DNA of 64,000 bases from Arthrobacter subterraneus (GCF_900099735.1 NZ_FNDT01000002.1:62001-126000), one strand, 5' to 3'; shown: positions 37,458 to 50,103, counted from the stretch's first letter. Made by a program: numbers and translations. The notes: generated by a model not told the origin, from the sequence alone.

Positions 37458-40400
37458 ATGACTGCACCCACTACCGGCATCCTGTCGGCAGAGACCCGCG
37501 CGGAATCACCGTTCACGCGCTTTGCCTCGTACCCGGAGGCATCCGGCCTGTACAGCCCGGAAAACGAGAAGGACGCCTGCGGACTGGCTGTCATTGCCAC
37601 ACTCCGCGGTGAACCAGGGCACGACATCGTCGACGCGGCCCTCACTGCGCTGCGCAATCTCGAACACCGGGGCGCCGTCGGCGCTGATGAGGGCACCGGC
37701 GACGGCGCGGGGCTCCTCACGCAGGTCCCGGACGAGTTCTTCCGTGCCGTCGTCGACTTCGACCTCCCGGCGCCGGGGAGCTACGCCGTCGGAACTGCGT
37801 TCCTGCCCGCCGAGGCGGGCGAAGAGGCAACGGCCCGCGCAGGGATCGAGACCCTTGCCGAGTCCGAGGGCCTGGCTGTCCTGGGCTGGCGAGAGGTTCC
37901 CGTGACGGCCGATCTGGTCGGTTCGATGGCACGGGCGTGCATGCCGCACTTCGTGCAGCTCTTCATCGCGCCCGTGGACGGTGCCACCCGGGACCTCGAC
38001 GCCAAGGCGTTCCGGTTGCGCAAGCGCGCCCAGAACAAGTACGGGGTCTACTTCCCCTCGTTGTCCTCCCGGACCATGGTCTACAAGGGCATGCTGACCA
38101 CGGCGCAGCTGGAGCCTTTCTACCCTGACCTCTCCGATCCGCGGTTCAAGACCAAGCTCGGAATTGTCCACTCGCGTTTCTCCACCAATACGTTCCCCTC
38201 GTGGCCTCTGGCGCAGCCCTTCCGCACCATTGCGCACAACGGCGAGATCAACACGGTCAAGGGCAACCGCAACTGGATGCGGGCACGGCAGTCGCAGCTT
38301 GCCAACCCCCTGCTAGGCGATTCGCCGGAGGAATTGTTCCCCATCTGTACGCCGGGAGCCTCGGACTCCGCCTCGTTCGATGAGGTTGCGGAACTGCTGA
38401 TGCTGGCCGGGCGCCCGATCACCCACGCGATCATGATGATGATTCCGGAGGCCTGGGAAAACCACACCTCCATGGACCCCGCCCGGCGGGCCTTCTATCA
38501 GTACCACTCAATGCTGATGGAGCCCTGGGACGGCCCGGCTGCCGTGTCCTTCACCGACGGACGCCTCGTCGGAGCGGTCCTGGACCGCAACGGCCTGCGC
38601 CCTGCCCGGTACTGGGTCATGGAAGACGGACTCGTTGTCCTTGCCTCCGAGGTGGGCGTCATCGACGTCGAGCCCTCCAAGATCGTGCGCAAGGGGCGAG
38701 TGTCGCCCGGCAAGATGTTCCTCGTTGACACCGAGGACGGGCGCATCATCGAAGACCAGGAAGTCAAGGCCGAAATTGCGGCCGCGAACCCCTGGGGCGA
38801 GTGGGTCAAGGAAAACCTGATTGACCTCAAGGACCTCCCCGAGCGCGAGCACGTAGTGCACACCAAGGCGTCCATCAACCGCAGGCAGCGCACCTTCGGC
38901 TACACCCAGGAAGAACTGCGTATCCTGCTCGGCCCCATGGCCAGGGCCGGCGCGGAGCCGCTCGGCGCCATGGGTTCGGACACCCCGATCGCTGTTCTCT
39001 CAAAGCGGCCGCGGCTCCTGTTCGACTACTTCGTGCAGTCCTTCGCACAGGTCACCAACCCTCCGCTGGATGCCATCCGCGAAGAACTGGTCACCTCGAT
39101 GGGCGTGACCATCGGTCCCGACGGCAACCTGCTGTCCTCCAGCCAGGTGCATTCCAAGCAGATTGCCCTCACCTTCCCGGTGATCAACAATGATGAGCTT
39201 GCGAAGATCGCCAACCTGGAGTCCGACGACGGCGACCGCCTCACCGTCCGTGTGCGCGGCCTCTACCGCGTCGACGGCGGCGAAGCCTCCCTGCGGGCGC
39301 GGCTCGCGGAGATCTGCGAGCAGGTCTCGAGCGCCATCAACCGCGGCATCCAGTATGTGGTGCTCTCCGACCGCGACTCGAACGCGCAGTGGGCGCCGAT
39401 TCCATCGCTGCTGCTCACGAGCGCCGTACACCACCATCTGCTCAAGAGCGCAACCCGCACCAAGACGTCCCTGGTGGTGGAGGCCGGCGACGTCCGCGAA
39501 GTCCACCACGTCGCCGTGCTGATCGGTTACGGCGCTTCGGCCATCAACCCATACCTCGCCATGGAGAGTTGTGAGGAACTGGTCCGCAACGGGGACATCT
39601 CCGGAGTCTCTGCGGAACAGGCAGTAGCCAACCTGATCAAGGGACTCGGCAAGGGCGTCCTCAAGATCATGTCCAAGATGGGCATCTCCACGGTCAGCTC
39701 TTACTGCGGCGCCCAGACCTTCGAAGCCCTCGGTCTCGCACAGGACCTGGTGGATGAATACTTCCACGGCACGCAGACCCAGCTTGGCGGCGTCGGTCTC
39801 GACGTGGTTGCCGCTGAGGCAGCCGCCCGCCACGAGTACGCCTACCCGCAGGACGGCATCGAGGACCCGTACCGCACCCTCGACAACGGCGGCGAGTACC
39901 AGTGGCGCCGCGAGGGACCGCCGCACCTGTTCAACCCTGAGACGGTCTTCCGCCTGCAGCACGCCACGCGCGAGCGCCGCTACGACATCTTCAAGGCGTA
40001 CACCAAGGGCGTCGATGACCAGTCCCGCGAGCTCATGACCCTGCGTGGCCTGCTCGGGTTCAGGGACGGGCTCCGCCAGCCGGTGCCGCTCGAGGAAGTC
40101 GAATCGGTCTCCAGCATCGTCAAGCGCTTCTCCACCGGGGCCATGAGCTACGGCTCGATCTCGCAGGAAGCGCATGAGACCCTCGCCATTGCCATGAACC
40201 GTCTCGGCGCCAAGTCGAACACGGGCGAAGGCGGCGAGGACGTGGACCGGTTGCTTGATCCCGAGCGGCGTTCGGCCATCAAGCAGGTCGCCTCCGGCCG
40301 GTTCGGGGTCACCAGCCTGTACCTGACCAACGCTGACGACATCCAGATCAAGATGGCCCAGGGTGCCAAGCCCGGCGAGGGCGGCCAGCTGATGAGCCAG

Positions 40401-42045
40401 AAGGTCTACCCGTGGGTGGCCCGCACCCGGCACTCCACCCCCGGCGTAGCCCTGATTTCCCCGCCGCCGCACCACGACATCTACTCGATCGAGGATCTGG
40501 CCCAGCTCATCTACGACCTGAAGCGTGCCAATACCTCGGCGCGTGTCCACGTGAAGCTGGTCTCCGAAGTGGGGATCGGCACGGTGGCGGCCGGCGTCAC
40601 CAAGGCGAAGGCCGACGTCGTCCTGATTTCCGGCCACGACGGCGGAACCGGCGCCAGCCCGCTCAACTCGCTCAAGCACGCCGGTGTGCCGTGGGAGCTG
40701 GGTGTCGCTGAAACGCAGCAGACCCTCATGCTCAACGGCCTGCGCGACCGCGTGGTGGTCCAGGTGGACGGCCAGCTCAAGACCGGACGCGACGTGGTGA
40801 TTGCCGCGCTGCTCGGTGGTGAGGAGTTCGGTTTTGCCACCGCGCCCCTCGTGGTGTCCGGCTGCATCATGATGCGTGTCTGTCACCTGGACACCTGCCC
40901 CGTCGGTGTCGCAACCCAGAACCCTGAGCTGCGCAGCCGCTTCACCGGCAAGCCGGAGTTCGTGGTGAACTTCTTCGAGTTCATCGCGGAGGAGGTCCGC
41001 GAACTGCTGGCGGAACTCGGCTTCCGGTCCCTGAATGAAGCGATCGGCCACAGCGAGGTGCTGGACGTCAAGCGCGCCGTCGACCACTGGAAGGCTGACG
41101 GCCTTGACCTGGATCCGATCCTGCGCGGCAACGAGTTCGGCGAGGATGCTCCGCTGCGGAACATGTTCGCCCAGAACCACGAGCTGGATCAGCACTTCGA
41201 CAACAAACTGATCGACATGAGCAGCGACGCGCTCAACCACCGCGCGCCGGTCCGCATCACCCTCGACGTCGTGAACACCGACCGCTCGGTCGGCACCATG
41301 CTGGGCCACGAAGTCACCCGCAGGTTCGGCATCGAGACTTTGGCGACGGACACCATCGACGTCACACTGACCGGTCACGCCGGCCAGTCGCTCGGGGCGT
41401 TCCTCCCGGCGGGAATCACCCTGCGGCTGCTGGGAGACTCCAACGACTATGTGGGCAAGGGCCTCTCCGGCGGACGGATCATTGTGCGCCCGGACCGGGC
41501 AAACGTCTTCGCCGCGGACCGCAACGTGATCGCCGGCAACGTGATCGGCTACGGCGCAACCAGCGGCGAGATCTTCCTGCGCGGCCAGGTAGGGGAGCGG
41601 TTCCTCGTACGCAACTCCGGGGCCACGGCCGTGGTTGAAGGTATCGGCGACCACGGGTGCGAGTACATGACCGGTGGCCAGACGCTCATCCTCGGCCGCA
41701 CCGGCCGCAACTTCGGCGCCGGCATGTCCGGCGGTACCGCGTACGTGCTCGATCTCGATGAGACCCGCGTGAATGTCCAGGCACTGAGCAGCGGTGAGCT
41801 GAAACTGGAGGAACTCGACGCGGAAGACATCGATATTGTCCGCCAGCTCCTCCTGAGGCACCAGGAGGAAACAGAGTCGCCCCTCGCGGCCAAACTGCTC
41901 GAAGATTTCGAGTCCACCGTGCCGCGCCTGACAAAAGTGCTGCCGCGGGACTACGCACGCGTTCTCGATACCCGGGCCGCCGCCATCGAAGAGGGCCTCG
42001 ACCCCGACGGCGAAGAGGTCTGGACCAGGATTTTGGAGGTTACCG

Positions 42046-42053
<8 letters not shown>
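37458..42053 (+). CDS. gltB: Glutamate synthase (NADPH) large subunit
   Basis: Makes glutamate from glutamine and 2-oxoglutarate, 1531 residues. The start at 37458 follows GGGGGAAGGA and gives a propeptide of 40 residues ahead of the nucleophile Cys41 (EKDACGLAV), which must be exposed by processing. Order: class II glutaminase domain, central domain, FMN-binding synthase barrel ([26 protein letters not shown]), the 3Fe-4S cluster motif [13 protein letters not shown], and the C-terminal GXGXG beta-helix ([20 protein letters not shown]). It overlaps gltD by 8 bases. Confidence 0.97.
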
Positions 42054-43503
<1,450 letters not shown>

Positions 43504-43562
43504 TTCCCCAGGGACGCCGGAGCGCACAGCAATCCACTACACGACACGACAGGCAAGGTTTT

Positions 43563-45056
43563 ATGAGACGCGCAAAGATAGTGGCCACTTTCGGCCCGGC
43601 AATCGCGAGCTATGAAAACACCCTCGCAGTACTTGAGGCCGGGGTGGACGTCGCCCGCATGAACATGAGCCACGGTGACCACTCCGTGCACAACCAGACC
43701 TACGAATTCGTCCGGAAGGCGGCCGAGGAGCTTGGCCGTCCCGTCGGCATCTTCGCGGACCTCCAGGGCCCGAAGATCCGCCTGGGCCGGTTCGTTGACG
43801 GACCGCACGTACTGCTTCCCGGTGACACATTCACCATCACCACCGAGGAAGTCGAGGGAACGTCGGAGATCTGCTCCACCACCCACAAGGGACTGCCGCA
43901 GGACGTCAACGTCGGCGACACCCTCCTGATCGACGACGGCAAGGTGGCCATGCGCGCCGTGGCGGTCGATGACACCACGGTCACGGCCGAGGTAACCGTG
44001 GGCGGCGCGGTTTCCAACAACAAGGGCATCAACCTGCCCGGCGTTGCCGTCAACGTTCCCGCACTCAGCGACAAGGATGAGGAAGACCTGCGCTGGGCGA
44101 TCCAGCGCGGCGTGGACATGGTGGCGTTGTCGTTCGTCCGGAACGCCGCCGACGTCGACCGGGTGCACGAGATCATGGACGAGGAAGGCCGGCGCGTACC
44201 GGTCATCGCGAAGATCGAGAAGCCCCAGGCGGTCGATGCGATTGAGGAAATCATCGATGCCTTCGACGCCATCATGGTGGCGCGTGGCGATCTCGGCGTT
44301 GAACTGCCGCTGCAGGACGTCCCCATTGTGCAGAAGCGCGCCATCGAGCTCGCACGCCGGTGGGCCAAGCCGGTCATCGTCGCCACCCAGGTGCTTGAAT
44401 CGATGATCGACAACCCCCGTCCCACCCGCGCGGAAGCCTCCGACTGCGCCAACGCCGTTCTCGACGGCGCCGACGCGGTCATGCTTTCCGGGGAGACCAG
44501 CGTGGGCAAGTACCCCATCGAGACCGTGCGCACCATGGCGGACATCATCGAGTCCACGGAAAAGCACGGGCTCGACCGCGTGCCGCCGCTGGGAAGCAAG
44601 CCGAAGACGCGCGGCGGTGCCATCACGCGCGCTGCCGTGGAAATCGCCGACCAACTGGACGCGAAGTACATCTGTACCTTTACCCAGTCCGGGGATTCCG
44701 CGCGTCGCCTGTCGCGACTGCGCCCGACGAAGCCGGTCTTCGCCTTCACCCCGGTGCAGTCGACGCTCAACCAGATGTCCCTGATCTGGGGTGTCCAGCC
44801 GCTGCTGGTTGAGTACGCCGAGCACACTGACCAGATGACGGCACAGGTGGACCGCGTGCTGTTCGAGCAGAAGCTGGTGGAGCTGAACGACCTCGTGGTC
44901 ATCGCCGCCGGATCCCCTCCAGGCCAGGCAGGGTCCACCAACTCGATCAAGGTTCACAAGGTCGGCGACATCGCCGATGCGGGCCAGCTTCCCCAGGGCT
45001 ACACGCCCAGCAAGGAGAAGGTCGGTCCCTGGCCGGTCAAGAACAAGCACAAGTAG
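43563..45056 (+). CDS. pyk: Pyruvate kinase
   Basis: Last step of glycolysis, phosphoenolpyruvate + ADP to pyruvate + ATP; 497 residues. [13 protein letters not shown] is the canonical start. Active-site blocks: [36 protein letters not shown] (catalytic Lys), [11 protein letters not shown] and [12 protein letters not shown]. The C-terminal effector domain ([12 protein letters not shown]...) is complete. A strong terminator follows. Transcription with gltBD is possible, as the gap is only 59 bases. Confidence 0.97.
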   Translation: MRRAKIVATFGPAIASYENTLAVLEAGVDVARMNMSHGDHSVHNQTYEFVRKAAEELGRPVGIFADLQGPKIRLGRFVDGPHVLLPGDTFTITTEEVEGTSEICSTTHKGLPQDVNVGDTLLIDDGKVAMRAVAVDDTTVTAEVTVGGAVSNNKGINLPGVAVNVPALSDKDEEDLRWAIQRGVDMVALSFVRNAADVDRVHEIMDEEGRRVPVIAKIEKPQAVDAIEEIIDAFDAIMVARGDLGVELPLQDVPIVQKRAIELARRWAKPVIVATQVLESMIDNPRPTRAEASDCANAVLDGADAVMLSGETSVGKYPIETVRTMADIIESTEKHGLDRVPPLGSKPKTRGGAITRAAVEIADQLDAKYICTFTQSGDSARRLSRLRPTKPVFAFTPVQSTLNQMSLIWGVQPLLVEYAEHTDQMTAQVDRVLFEQKLVELNDLVVIAAGSPPGQAGSTNSIKVHKVGDIADAGQLPQGYTPSKEKVGPWPVKNKHK

Positions 45057-45083
45057 TCAGGCACCGCCAGTCAGGTACTGCCG

Positions 45084-45125
45084 AAACTGAAGGACCCCGC
45101 CACGGCGGGGTCCTTCAGTTTTTTT
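45084..45125. terminator. Bidirectional intrinsic terminator between pyk and the ANTAR regulator
   Basis: A perfect 17-bp stem (AAACTGAAGGACCCCGC with its complement), a 4-base loop CACG, and T7 after it on the plus strand. The A residues on the left arm give a short U-tract for the opposite strand too. The clearest factor-independent terminator in the window. Confidence 0.95.
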
Positions 45126-45197
45126 GCCTGGATTTTCATCCGCCGGCAGCTAAGCCGACGACGGCGGGAGACTGCCGCCGTCGTCGTCTGCGGTGGG

Positions 45198-45800
45198 TCA
45201 GTTGACCTGGTTGATGATGGTTTCCGCGACCTCGCGCATGCTGAGGCGCCGGTCCATGGAGGTTTTCTGGATCCAGCGGAAAGCTTCCGGCTCGGTGAGG
45301 CCCATCTTGGTGGTGAGCAGGCTCTTGGCACGCTCAACCAGCTTGCGGGTGGCGAACTGTTCCTGGAGGTCCGTGACTTCGTTTTCCAGCGCCTTGATTT
45401 CCTCATGGCGGGAGAGGGCGATTTCGATCGCGGGAACCAGATCCGCGGGGGTGAACGGCTTGACAACGTACGCCATGGCGCCGGCATCCCGGGCACGCTC
45501 CACGAGTTCCTTCTGGCTGAAAGCGGTCAGGAGGACCACAGGAGCGATGCGTGCCTTAACGATCTGTTCGGCGGCCGAGATGCCGTCCATGACGGGCATC
45601 TTCACATCCATGAGCACGAGGTCCGGCTTGTGTTCATGGGCCAGCTCAACGGCTTTCTCGCCGTTGTCTGCCTCGGCGACGACGTCGTAGCCCTCTCCGC
45701 GCAGGATCTCCACAATGTCGAGGCGAATGAGGGTTTCATCCTCAGCGACGATAACGCGCCGTGCCGGGCTCGAGTTCGCTGAGTCGCGGTTCTGGGACAC
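45198..45800 (-). CDS. ANTAR-domain response regulator (PdtaR-like antiterminator)
   Basis: A 200-residue regulator with an N-terminal receiver domain and a C-terminal ANTAR RNA-binding domain. Phospho-acceptor Asp65 lies in LVLMDVKMPVMDG, with the acidic pair in VAEDETLIRLD and Lys in VVKPFTPADL; the ANTAR part (from about residue 140) has LVERAKSLLTTKMGLTEPEAFRWIQKTSMDRRLSMREVAETII. ANTAR proteins bind paired hairpins in mRNA leaders and prevent termination. The GTG at 45800 is chosen because AAGGAG lies 5 bases upstream (MSQNRDS); a Met 11 codons earlier is possible. No histidine kinase adjoins it. Confidence 0.92.
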   Translation of the reverse strand: MSQNRDSANSSPARRVIVAEDETLIRLDIVEILRGEGYDVVAEADNGEKAVELAHEHKPDLVLMDVKMPVMDGISAAEQIVKARIAPVVLLTAFSQKELVERARDAGAMAYVVKPFTPADLVPAIEIALSRHEEIKALENEVTDLQEQFATRKLVERAKSLLTTKMGLTEPEAFRWIQKTSMDRRLSMREVAETIINQVN

Positions 45801-45965
45801 TGAGGCTCCTTGGTATGCGTTCATTGATTTTTGTGCTGTGCCTGCGCGATGGCGCTGCCCGGGGGCAGCCTGCGCCGGTGCACTGCAACAGCCTATCGGC
45901 ATGTAGAGTAGATTCGCGCACCCGCACGTTCATGAGTCATGGAACTCACGTCGGTGCGCCGCCCG

Positions 45966-46050
45966 GCCCGAATGGCGGAATTGGCAGACGCGCTGCACTC
46001 AAAATGCAGTATCGAAAGGTGTGTGGGTTCGAGTCCCACTTCGGGCACCA
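45966..46050 (+). tRNA. tRNA-Leu (anticodon CAA)
   Basis: An 85-base class II tRNA gene. Acceptor GCCCGAA pairs with TTCGGGC, discriminator A, and CCA is encoded. The anticodon arm is CTGCA-CTCAAAA-TGCAG, with CAA reading UUG codons; a variable arm follows and the T arm is GTGGG-TTCGAGT-CCCAC. TAGATT at 45909-45914 could be its -10 element. No other tRNA lies nearby. Confidence 0.97.
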
Positions 46051-46118
46051 GCCGGCCCCGTTCGCCGTAGCGGCGACATTTTTGGGGCGAGGTGCGCCTG
46101 ATGCCGTCTAATGGAGAC

Positions 46119-46751
46119 ATGTCGATCTCCTCCTACCTCGCGTTCTGCGGGTTATGCGTAGTGCTCGCGGTGACACCGGGACCGGACAGTTTCCTTATTC
46201 TCCGGTTCAGTCTGCGGAAGGTTTCCTCGGGTGTGGCGGCGTCGTTCGGGTCAGCGGTGGGTTACCTGGTCTGGGCCGTGCTTGTCGCCGTTGGCCTCGC
46301 CGCCCTCATAGAACAGTCGGCGGTTGCCTACCGCGGGCTCAAGATTCTCGGCGGGATCTACCTGGTGTACCTGGGGTTCAAGGCGATCCGCGGAGACCGG
46401 TCGGCTGGGGCGTCCGTGCCCGATAGCGCTGCGCTGGTCGGGGCGCGGCCCTGGAATTCAGGGGTCTCGGGGCTTCTGTCGACCATGCTGAATCCGAAGG
46501 TCGGCCTGTTCTTCCTCGCGGTGGTTCCGCAATTCCTGCCGCGGGACGGATCAGTCTTCGGGGTGACCATGCTCCTCGGGGCAACGCTGGGGACCATCGT
46601 GCTCATCTACCTGGCCGGACTGTGCCTTGTTGCGGCCAAAGCCAACGCCTGGTTGAACCGGCCCCGCGTCACACGAAACCTGGAGATCTCCTCCGGCGGG
46701 ATCCTCGGCGTGCTGGGAATCGGAACCGCTGCCTCCGCAGCGCACGCCTGA
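46119..46751 (+). CDS. LysE/RhtB family amino acid exporter
   Basis: A 210-residue membrane protein of the LysE family, which exports amino acids such as lysine, threonine or homoserine lactone derivatives. The N-terminus carries the family motif AVTPGPDSFLILRFSL, and GGIYLVYLGFKAIRG and STMLNPKVGLFFLAVVPQFLP follow; about six helices. The start at 46119 has GGAG just upstream and begins MSISSYLAF. The substrate is not predictable. It follows the tRNA gene by 68 bases. Confidence 0.9.
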   Translation: MSISSYLAFCGLCVVLAVTPGPDSFLILRFSLRKVSSGVAASFGSAVGYLVWAVLVAVGLAALIEQSAVAYRGLKILGGIYLVYLGFKAIRGDRSAGASVPDSAALVGARPWNSGVSGLLSTMLNPKVGLFFLAVVPQFLPRDGSVFGVTMLLGATLGTIVLIYLAGLCLVAAKANAWLNRPRVTRNLEISSGGILGVLGIGTAASAAHA

Positions 46752-46769
46752 CTCCGCTTCCCCAGTTGA

Positions 46770-47252
46770 CTAGCGCGAGTCCCGGATGAGGTTGGTGATG
46801 CGGGCAGTGGAAAGCCGCCGGCCCTCCTCATCGGTCATGACCACCTCGTGGGTGGCAAGCGTGCGGCCGAGGTGGATTGCCGTGGCGGTCCCCGTCACGA
46901 GGCCGGACGAGGCCGACCGGTGGTGGGTGGCGCCGATCTCGATCCCGACCGCATGCCTTCCCGGGCCGGCATGGATTCCGGCAGCGAAGGAGCCGAGTGT
47001 CTCGGCGAGCACCAGGTGCGCGCCGCCGTGGAGGATTCCCGCCACCTGCTGATTTCCGTCGACGGGCATGGTGGCCACCATCCGCTCCGCGCCCATCTCC
47101 CGGAAGACGATCCCCATCTTGGCGGCGAGCCGGCCGATGCCGTGGCCGCGAAGCCACTCATGCATCTCCGCCGGTACGCCCGCCTCGGTCAGTTCCGCGA
47201 GGAAGGGGTGGCCGTCGTCGGCCCCTGGGGCCGGAGTGAATTTGTCATCCAT
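46770..47252 (-). CDS. PaaI-type hotdog-fold thioesterase
   Basis: A 160-residue protein of the PaaI/YdiI acyl-CoA thioesterase group. The motif VAGILHGGAHLVLAETLGSFAA contains the conserved HGG and the presumed catalytic acidic residue in AETLG; IEIGATHHRSASSGLVTGTATAIHLGRT is the following strand region. It could act in phenylacetate catabolism, menaquinone synthesis (DHNA-CoA hydrolysis) or general CoA recovery; no neighbour helps to decide. Divergent from polA with only 19 bases between starts. Confidence 0.85.
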   Translation of the reverse strand: MDDKFTPAPGADDGHPFLAELTEAGVPAEMHEWLRGHGIGRLAAKMGIVFREMGAERMVATMPVDGNQQVAGILHGGAHLVLAETLGSFAAGIHAGPGRHAVGIEIGATHHRSASSGLVTGTATAIHLGRTLATHEVVMTDEEGRRLSTARITNLIRDSR

Positions 47253-47258
47253 GGGAAC

Positions 47259-47264
47259 TAGGCT
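47259..47264 (+). promoter_or_regulatory. Putative -10 element of a leaderless polA promoter
   Basis: TAGGCT is followed by GGCACCT and the GTG of polA (7 bases). Any -35 would fall inside the divergent thioesterase gene. Confidence 0.45.
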
Positions 47265-47271
47265 GGCACCT

Positions 47272-50049
47272 GTGAGCCAAACAAACCAAACCGTGCAGAT
47301 TGACGATCCAACCAGCGCTCAGGGCAGCGCCGGGGCCGCGGCTGAGACCGCCGCCGCACCTGCCCCGCTGGACACGCTGGAACGTTCCCGCCTGCTGGTT
47401 GTTGACGGACACTCCATGGCGTTCCGTGCGTTCTACGCACTCCCGGCCGAGAACTTCTCCACGGATACCGGCCAGCACACCAACGCGGTGTACGGGTTCA
47501 CTGCCATGCTGATCAACCTGCTGCGGGACCAGAAGCCCACGCACGTCGCGGTGGCCTTCGACCTGGACACCCCCACCTTCAGGGATACCGAGTACTCCGA
47601 ATACAAGGGTGGGCGCTCCCGCACGCCGGAGGAGTTCCATGGCCAGATCGACCTGATCATCAAGGTGCTTGAGGCCATGCGCATCCCGACACTGTCCATG
47701 GAAGGGTTTGAAGCCGATGACGTCCTGGCCACGCTGGCCGTCGACGCCGCAAACCGGGGCTGGGATGTCCAGGTGGTCAGCGGTGACCGTGATGTTTTCC
47801 AGCTGGTCAATGACCGTGTCACGGTTCTGTACCCCAAACAGGGCGTAACCAACATCCCGCAGATGGACGCCAAAGCGGTGGAGGAGAAGTACTTTGTTCC
47901 GCCGCACCTCTACTCGGACCTGGCCGCCCTCGTGGGAGAGACCGCCGACAACCTGCCCGGCGTGCCGGGCGTCGGCCCGAAAACGGCGGCCAAGTGGATC
48001 CTGAAATACGGGGGGCTGGACGGCATCCTGGAGAATCTAGACTCCATCGGCGGCAAGGTCGGCGGTGCCCTCCGCGAGAACATCGAGAACGTCAAGCGCA
48101 ACCGGCGCCTGAACCGGCTCCTGACCGACCTGGAACTCCCTGTCAATCTTGAGGCCATGGCGGCGCAGCGCCCCGACCGTGACACCGTCGAAGACCTTTT
48201 TGATGCCCTGCAGTTCAACGTGCTGCGGAAGCGGCTCTTCGATCTGTTCGGCGAGGAGGAGCCGGACGTCCCGGGGCAGGAGATGGCACCCCCTGAGCAT
48301 CAGGTCCTCACCGATGCCGCCGAATTGAAAGGCTGGTTCAACGGAACTAACCAGGCCACCGCCGCCGTCCAGGTTGTCACCCGCGCCACGAGCGGGGGAG
48401 AGGAAGCCGTCGGCGTAGCGCTGGTCACCGACACCGCGGCGATCTACGTTCCGTTCGAGGAACTGGATGCCGACGCCGAGCGCGTCGTGGGGGACTGGCT
48501 GCAGGACCTCCACGCACCCAAGGTGGTGCACGATTTCAAGGCGGCCTACAAGCTGCTCTCCGCCCGCGGTTTCACCCTTGCGGGCGAGGTGGATGACACC
48601 GCCATCTCCGGCTACCTCATCCAGCCCGACCGGCGCAGCTACGAGCTCGCTGACCTCAGCCAGGTCCACCTGAAGCTCACGCTCGCCACGTCCACGGCAG
48701 CAGCGGGCGGCCAGCAGGCACTGGCGCTGGAGGAGGAGGACGTCGCAACTCCCGCCGTTGCCGCCGCCTTCGCCGCACTGGAGCTCAGCAGGCACTTCGC
48801 GGGACAGCTGGTGGAGCGCGGCGCCAACCAGCTGCTCGCCGGGCTGGAGCTCCCGCTTTCCGAGGTGCTCGCGCGCATGGAACTGACCGGGATCAGCGTC
48901 GCCGTCGACGGACTCGACCGTCTCTATGACGATTTCTCGGCGACCATGGCAAACACCAGCGCCGAGGCATTCAGGATCATCGGCAAGGAGATCAACCTCG
49001 GCTCGCCCAAGCAGCTCCAGGCTGTGCTGTTTGACGAGCTCGCCCTCCCCAAGACCAAGAAAATCAAAACCGGTTACTCCACCGACGCGGATGCGCTCAC
49101 GGATCTCATCGTGAAGACCGGACACCCGTTCCTGGAGCAGCTGCTGGCGCACCGTGACGCCTCCAAGCTCCGTCAGACGGTGGAAGGGCTCCGGAAATCA
49201 GTGGCCGACGACGGCCGGATCCACACCACCTATGTCCAGACCATCGCGGCAACCGGACGCCTGTCATCGATGAACCCCAATCTCCAGAACATTCCGATCC
49301 GCTCTGACGAAGGGCGCCGGATCCGGGAGGCATTTGTGGTCGGTCCCGGCTACGAGTGCCTGATGACCGCAGACTACTCGCAGATCGAAATGCGGATCAT
49401 GGCCCACCTGTCCGGCGACGAGGGGCTGATCCAGGCCTTCAGGGAGGGAGAGGACCTCCATCGCTTCGTCGGCTCCTCCATCTTCCATGTGGCACCCGAG
49501 GACGTCACCACCGCCATGCGCTCGAAGGTCAAGGCCATGTCCTATGGGCTGGTGTACGGGCTGAGCTCCTTCGGGCTCTCGAAGCAGCTTGCGATCAGCG
49601 TCGATGAAGCCAGGACCCTGATGGGCGACTACTTCGACAGGTTCGGCGCCGTCCGGGATTACCTGCGGGGGATCGTGGAGCAGGCACGCAAGGACGGCTT
49701 CACATCAACCATCGAGGGCAGGCGCCGGTACCTGCCGGATCTGTCCAGCGACAACCGCCAGCTGCGGGAAATGGCGGAGCGGGCAGCGCTGAACGCCCCG
49801 ATCCAGGGTTCGGCGGCGGACATCATCAAGAAGGCAATGCTCGGTGTCGATGACCAGCTGCGCTCCCGCGGCCTGGTCTCGAGAATGCTGCTGCAGGTGC
49901 ATGATGAACTCGTGCTGGAAGTCGCTCCCGGAGAACGCGAGGAGGTTGAGCGGATCGTGCGCACCGAAATGGCGGGTGCGGCGGACCTCTCTGTTCCGCT
50001 CGATGTCTCCGTCGGCACCGGTACCAGCTGGCATGAGGCAGCGCACTAG
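47272..50049 (+). CDS. polA: DNA polymerase I
   Basis: Repair and Okazaki-fragment polymerase, 925 residues from the GTG at 47272. The N-terminal 5'-3' nuclease (about 35-320) has LLVVDGHSMAFRAFYAL, EADDVLATLA, VSGDRDVFQLV and GVPGVGPKTAAKWI. The central domain lacks the DxE and other acidic residues of a working 3'-5' exonuclease, as in other actinobacterial enzymes. The polymerase domain (about 540-925) has motif A (TADYSQIEMRIMAHLS), motif B (RSKVKAMSYGLVYGLS) and motif C (VHDELVLE). It probably lacks proofreading. Confidence 0.96.
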   Translation: MSQTNQTVQIDDPTSAQGSAGAAAETAAAPAPLDTLERSRLLVVDGHSMAFRAFYALPAENFSTDTGQHTNAVYGFTAMLINLLRDQKPTHVAVAFDLDTPTFRDTEYSEYKGGRSRTPEEFHGQIDLIIKVLEAMRIPTLSMEGFEADDVLATLAVDAANRGWDVQVVSGDRDVFQLVNDRVTVLYPKQGVTNIPQMDAKAVEEKYFVPPHLYSDLAALVGETADNLPGVPGVGPKTAAKWILKYGGLDGILENLDSIGGKVGGALRENIENVKRNRRLNRLLTDLELPVNLEAMAAQRPDRDTVEDLFDALQFNVLRKRLFDLFGEEEPDVPGQEMAPPEHQVLTDAAELKGWFNGTNQATAAVQVVTRATSGGEEAVGVALVTDTAAIYVPFEELDADAERVVGDWLQDLHAPKVVHDFKAAYKLLSARGFTLAGEVDDTAISGYLIQPDRRSYELADLSQVHLKLTLATSTAAAGGQQALALEEEDVATPAVAAAFAALELSRHFAGQLVERGANQLLAGLELPLSEVLARMELTGISVAVDGLDRLYDDFSATMANTSAEAFRIIGKEINLGSPKQLQAVLFDELALPKTKKIKTGYSTDADALTDLIVKTGHPFLEQLLAHRDASKLRQTVEGLRKSVADDGRIHTTYVQTIAATGRLSSMNPNLQNIPIRSDEGRRIREAFVVGPGYECLMTADYSQIEMRIMAHLSGDEGLIQAFREGEDLHRFVGSSIFHVAPEDVTTAMRSKVKAMSYGLVYGLSSFGLSKQLAISVDEARTLMGDYFDRFGAVRDYLRGIVEQARKDGFTSTIEGRRRYLPDLSSDNRQLREMAERAALNAPIQGSAADIIKKAMLGVDDQLRSRGLVSRMLLQVHDELVLEVAPGEREEVERIVRTEMAGAADLSVPLDVSVGTGTSWHEAAH

Positions 50050-50089
50050 CAGCCGCCGCGGGTGCATGGCCCACCGGTTCCCGGAGGGC

Positions 50090-50095
50090 TAGGCT
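50090..50095 (+). promoter_or_regulatory. Putative -10 element of a leaderless promoter for the Eis-like gene
   Basis: TAGGCT is followed by GGGTTCTC and a GTG start (8 bases), the same hexamer as in front of polA. GGAGG lies upstream of the hexamer and is too far to serve as a ribosome-binding site. Confidence 0.45.
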
Positions 50096-50103
50096 GGGTT
50101 CTC

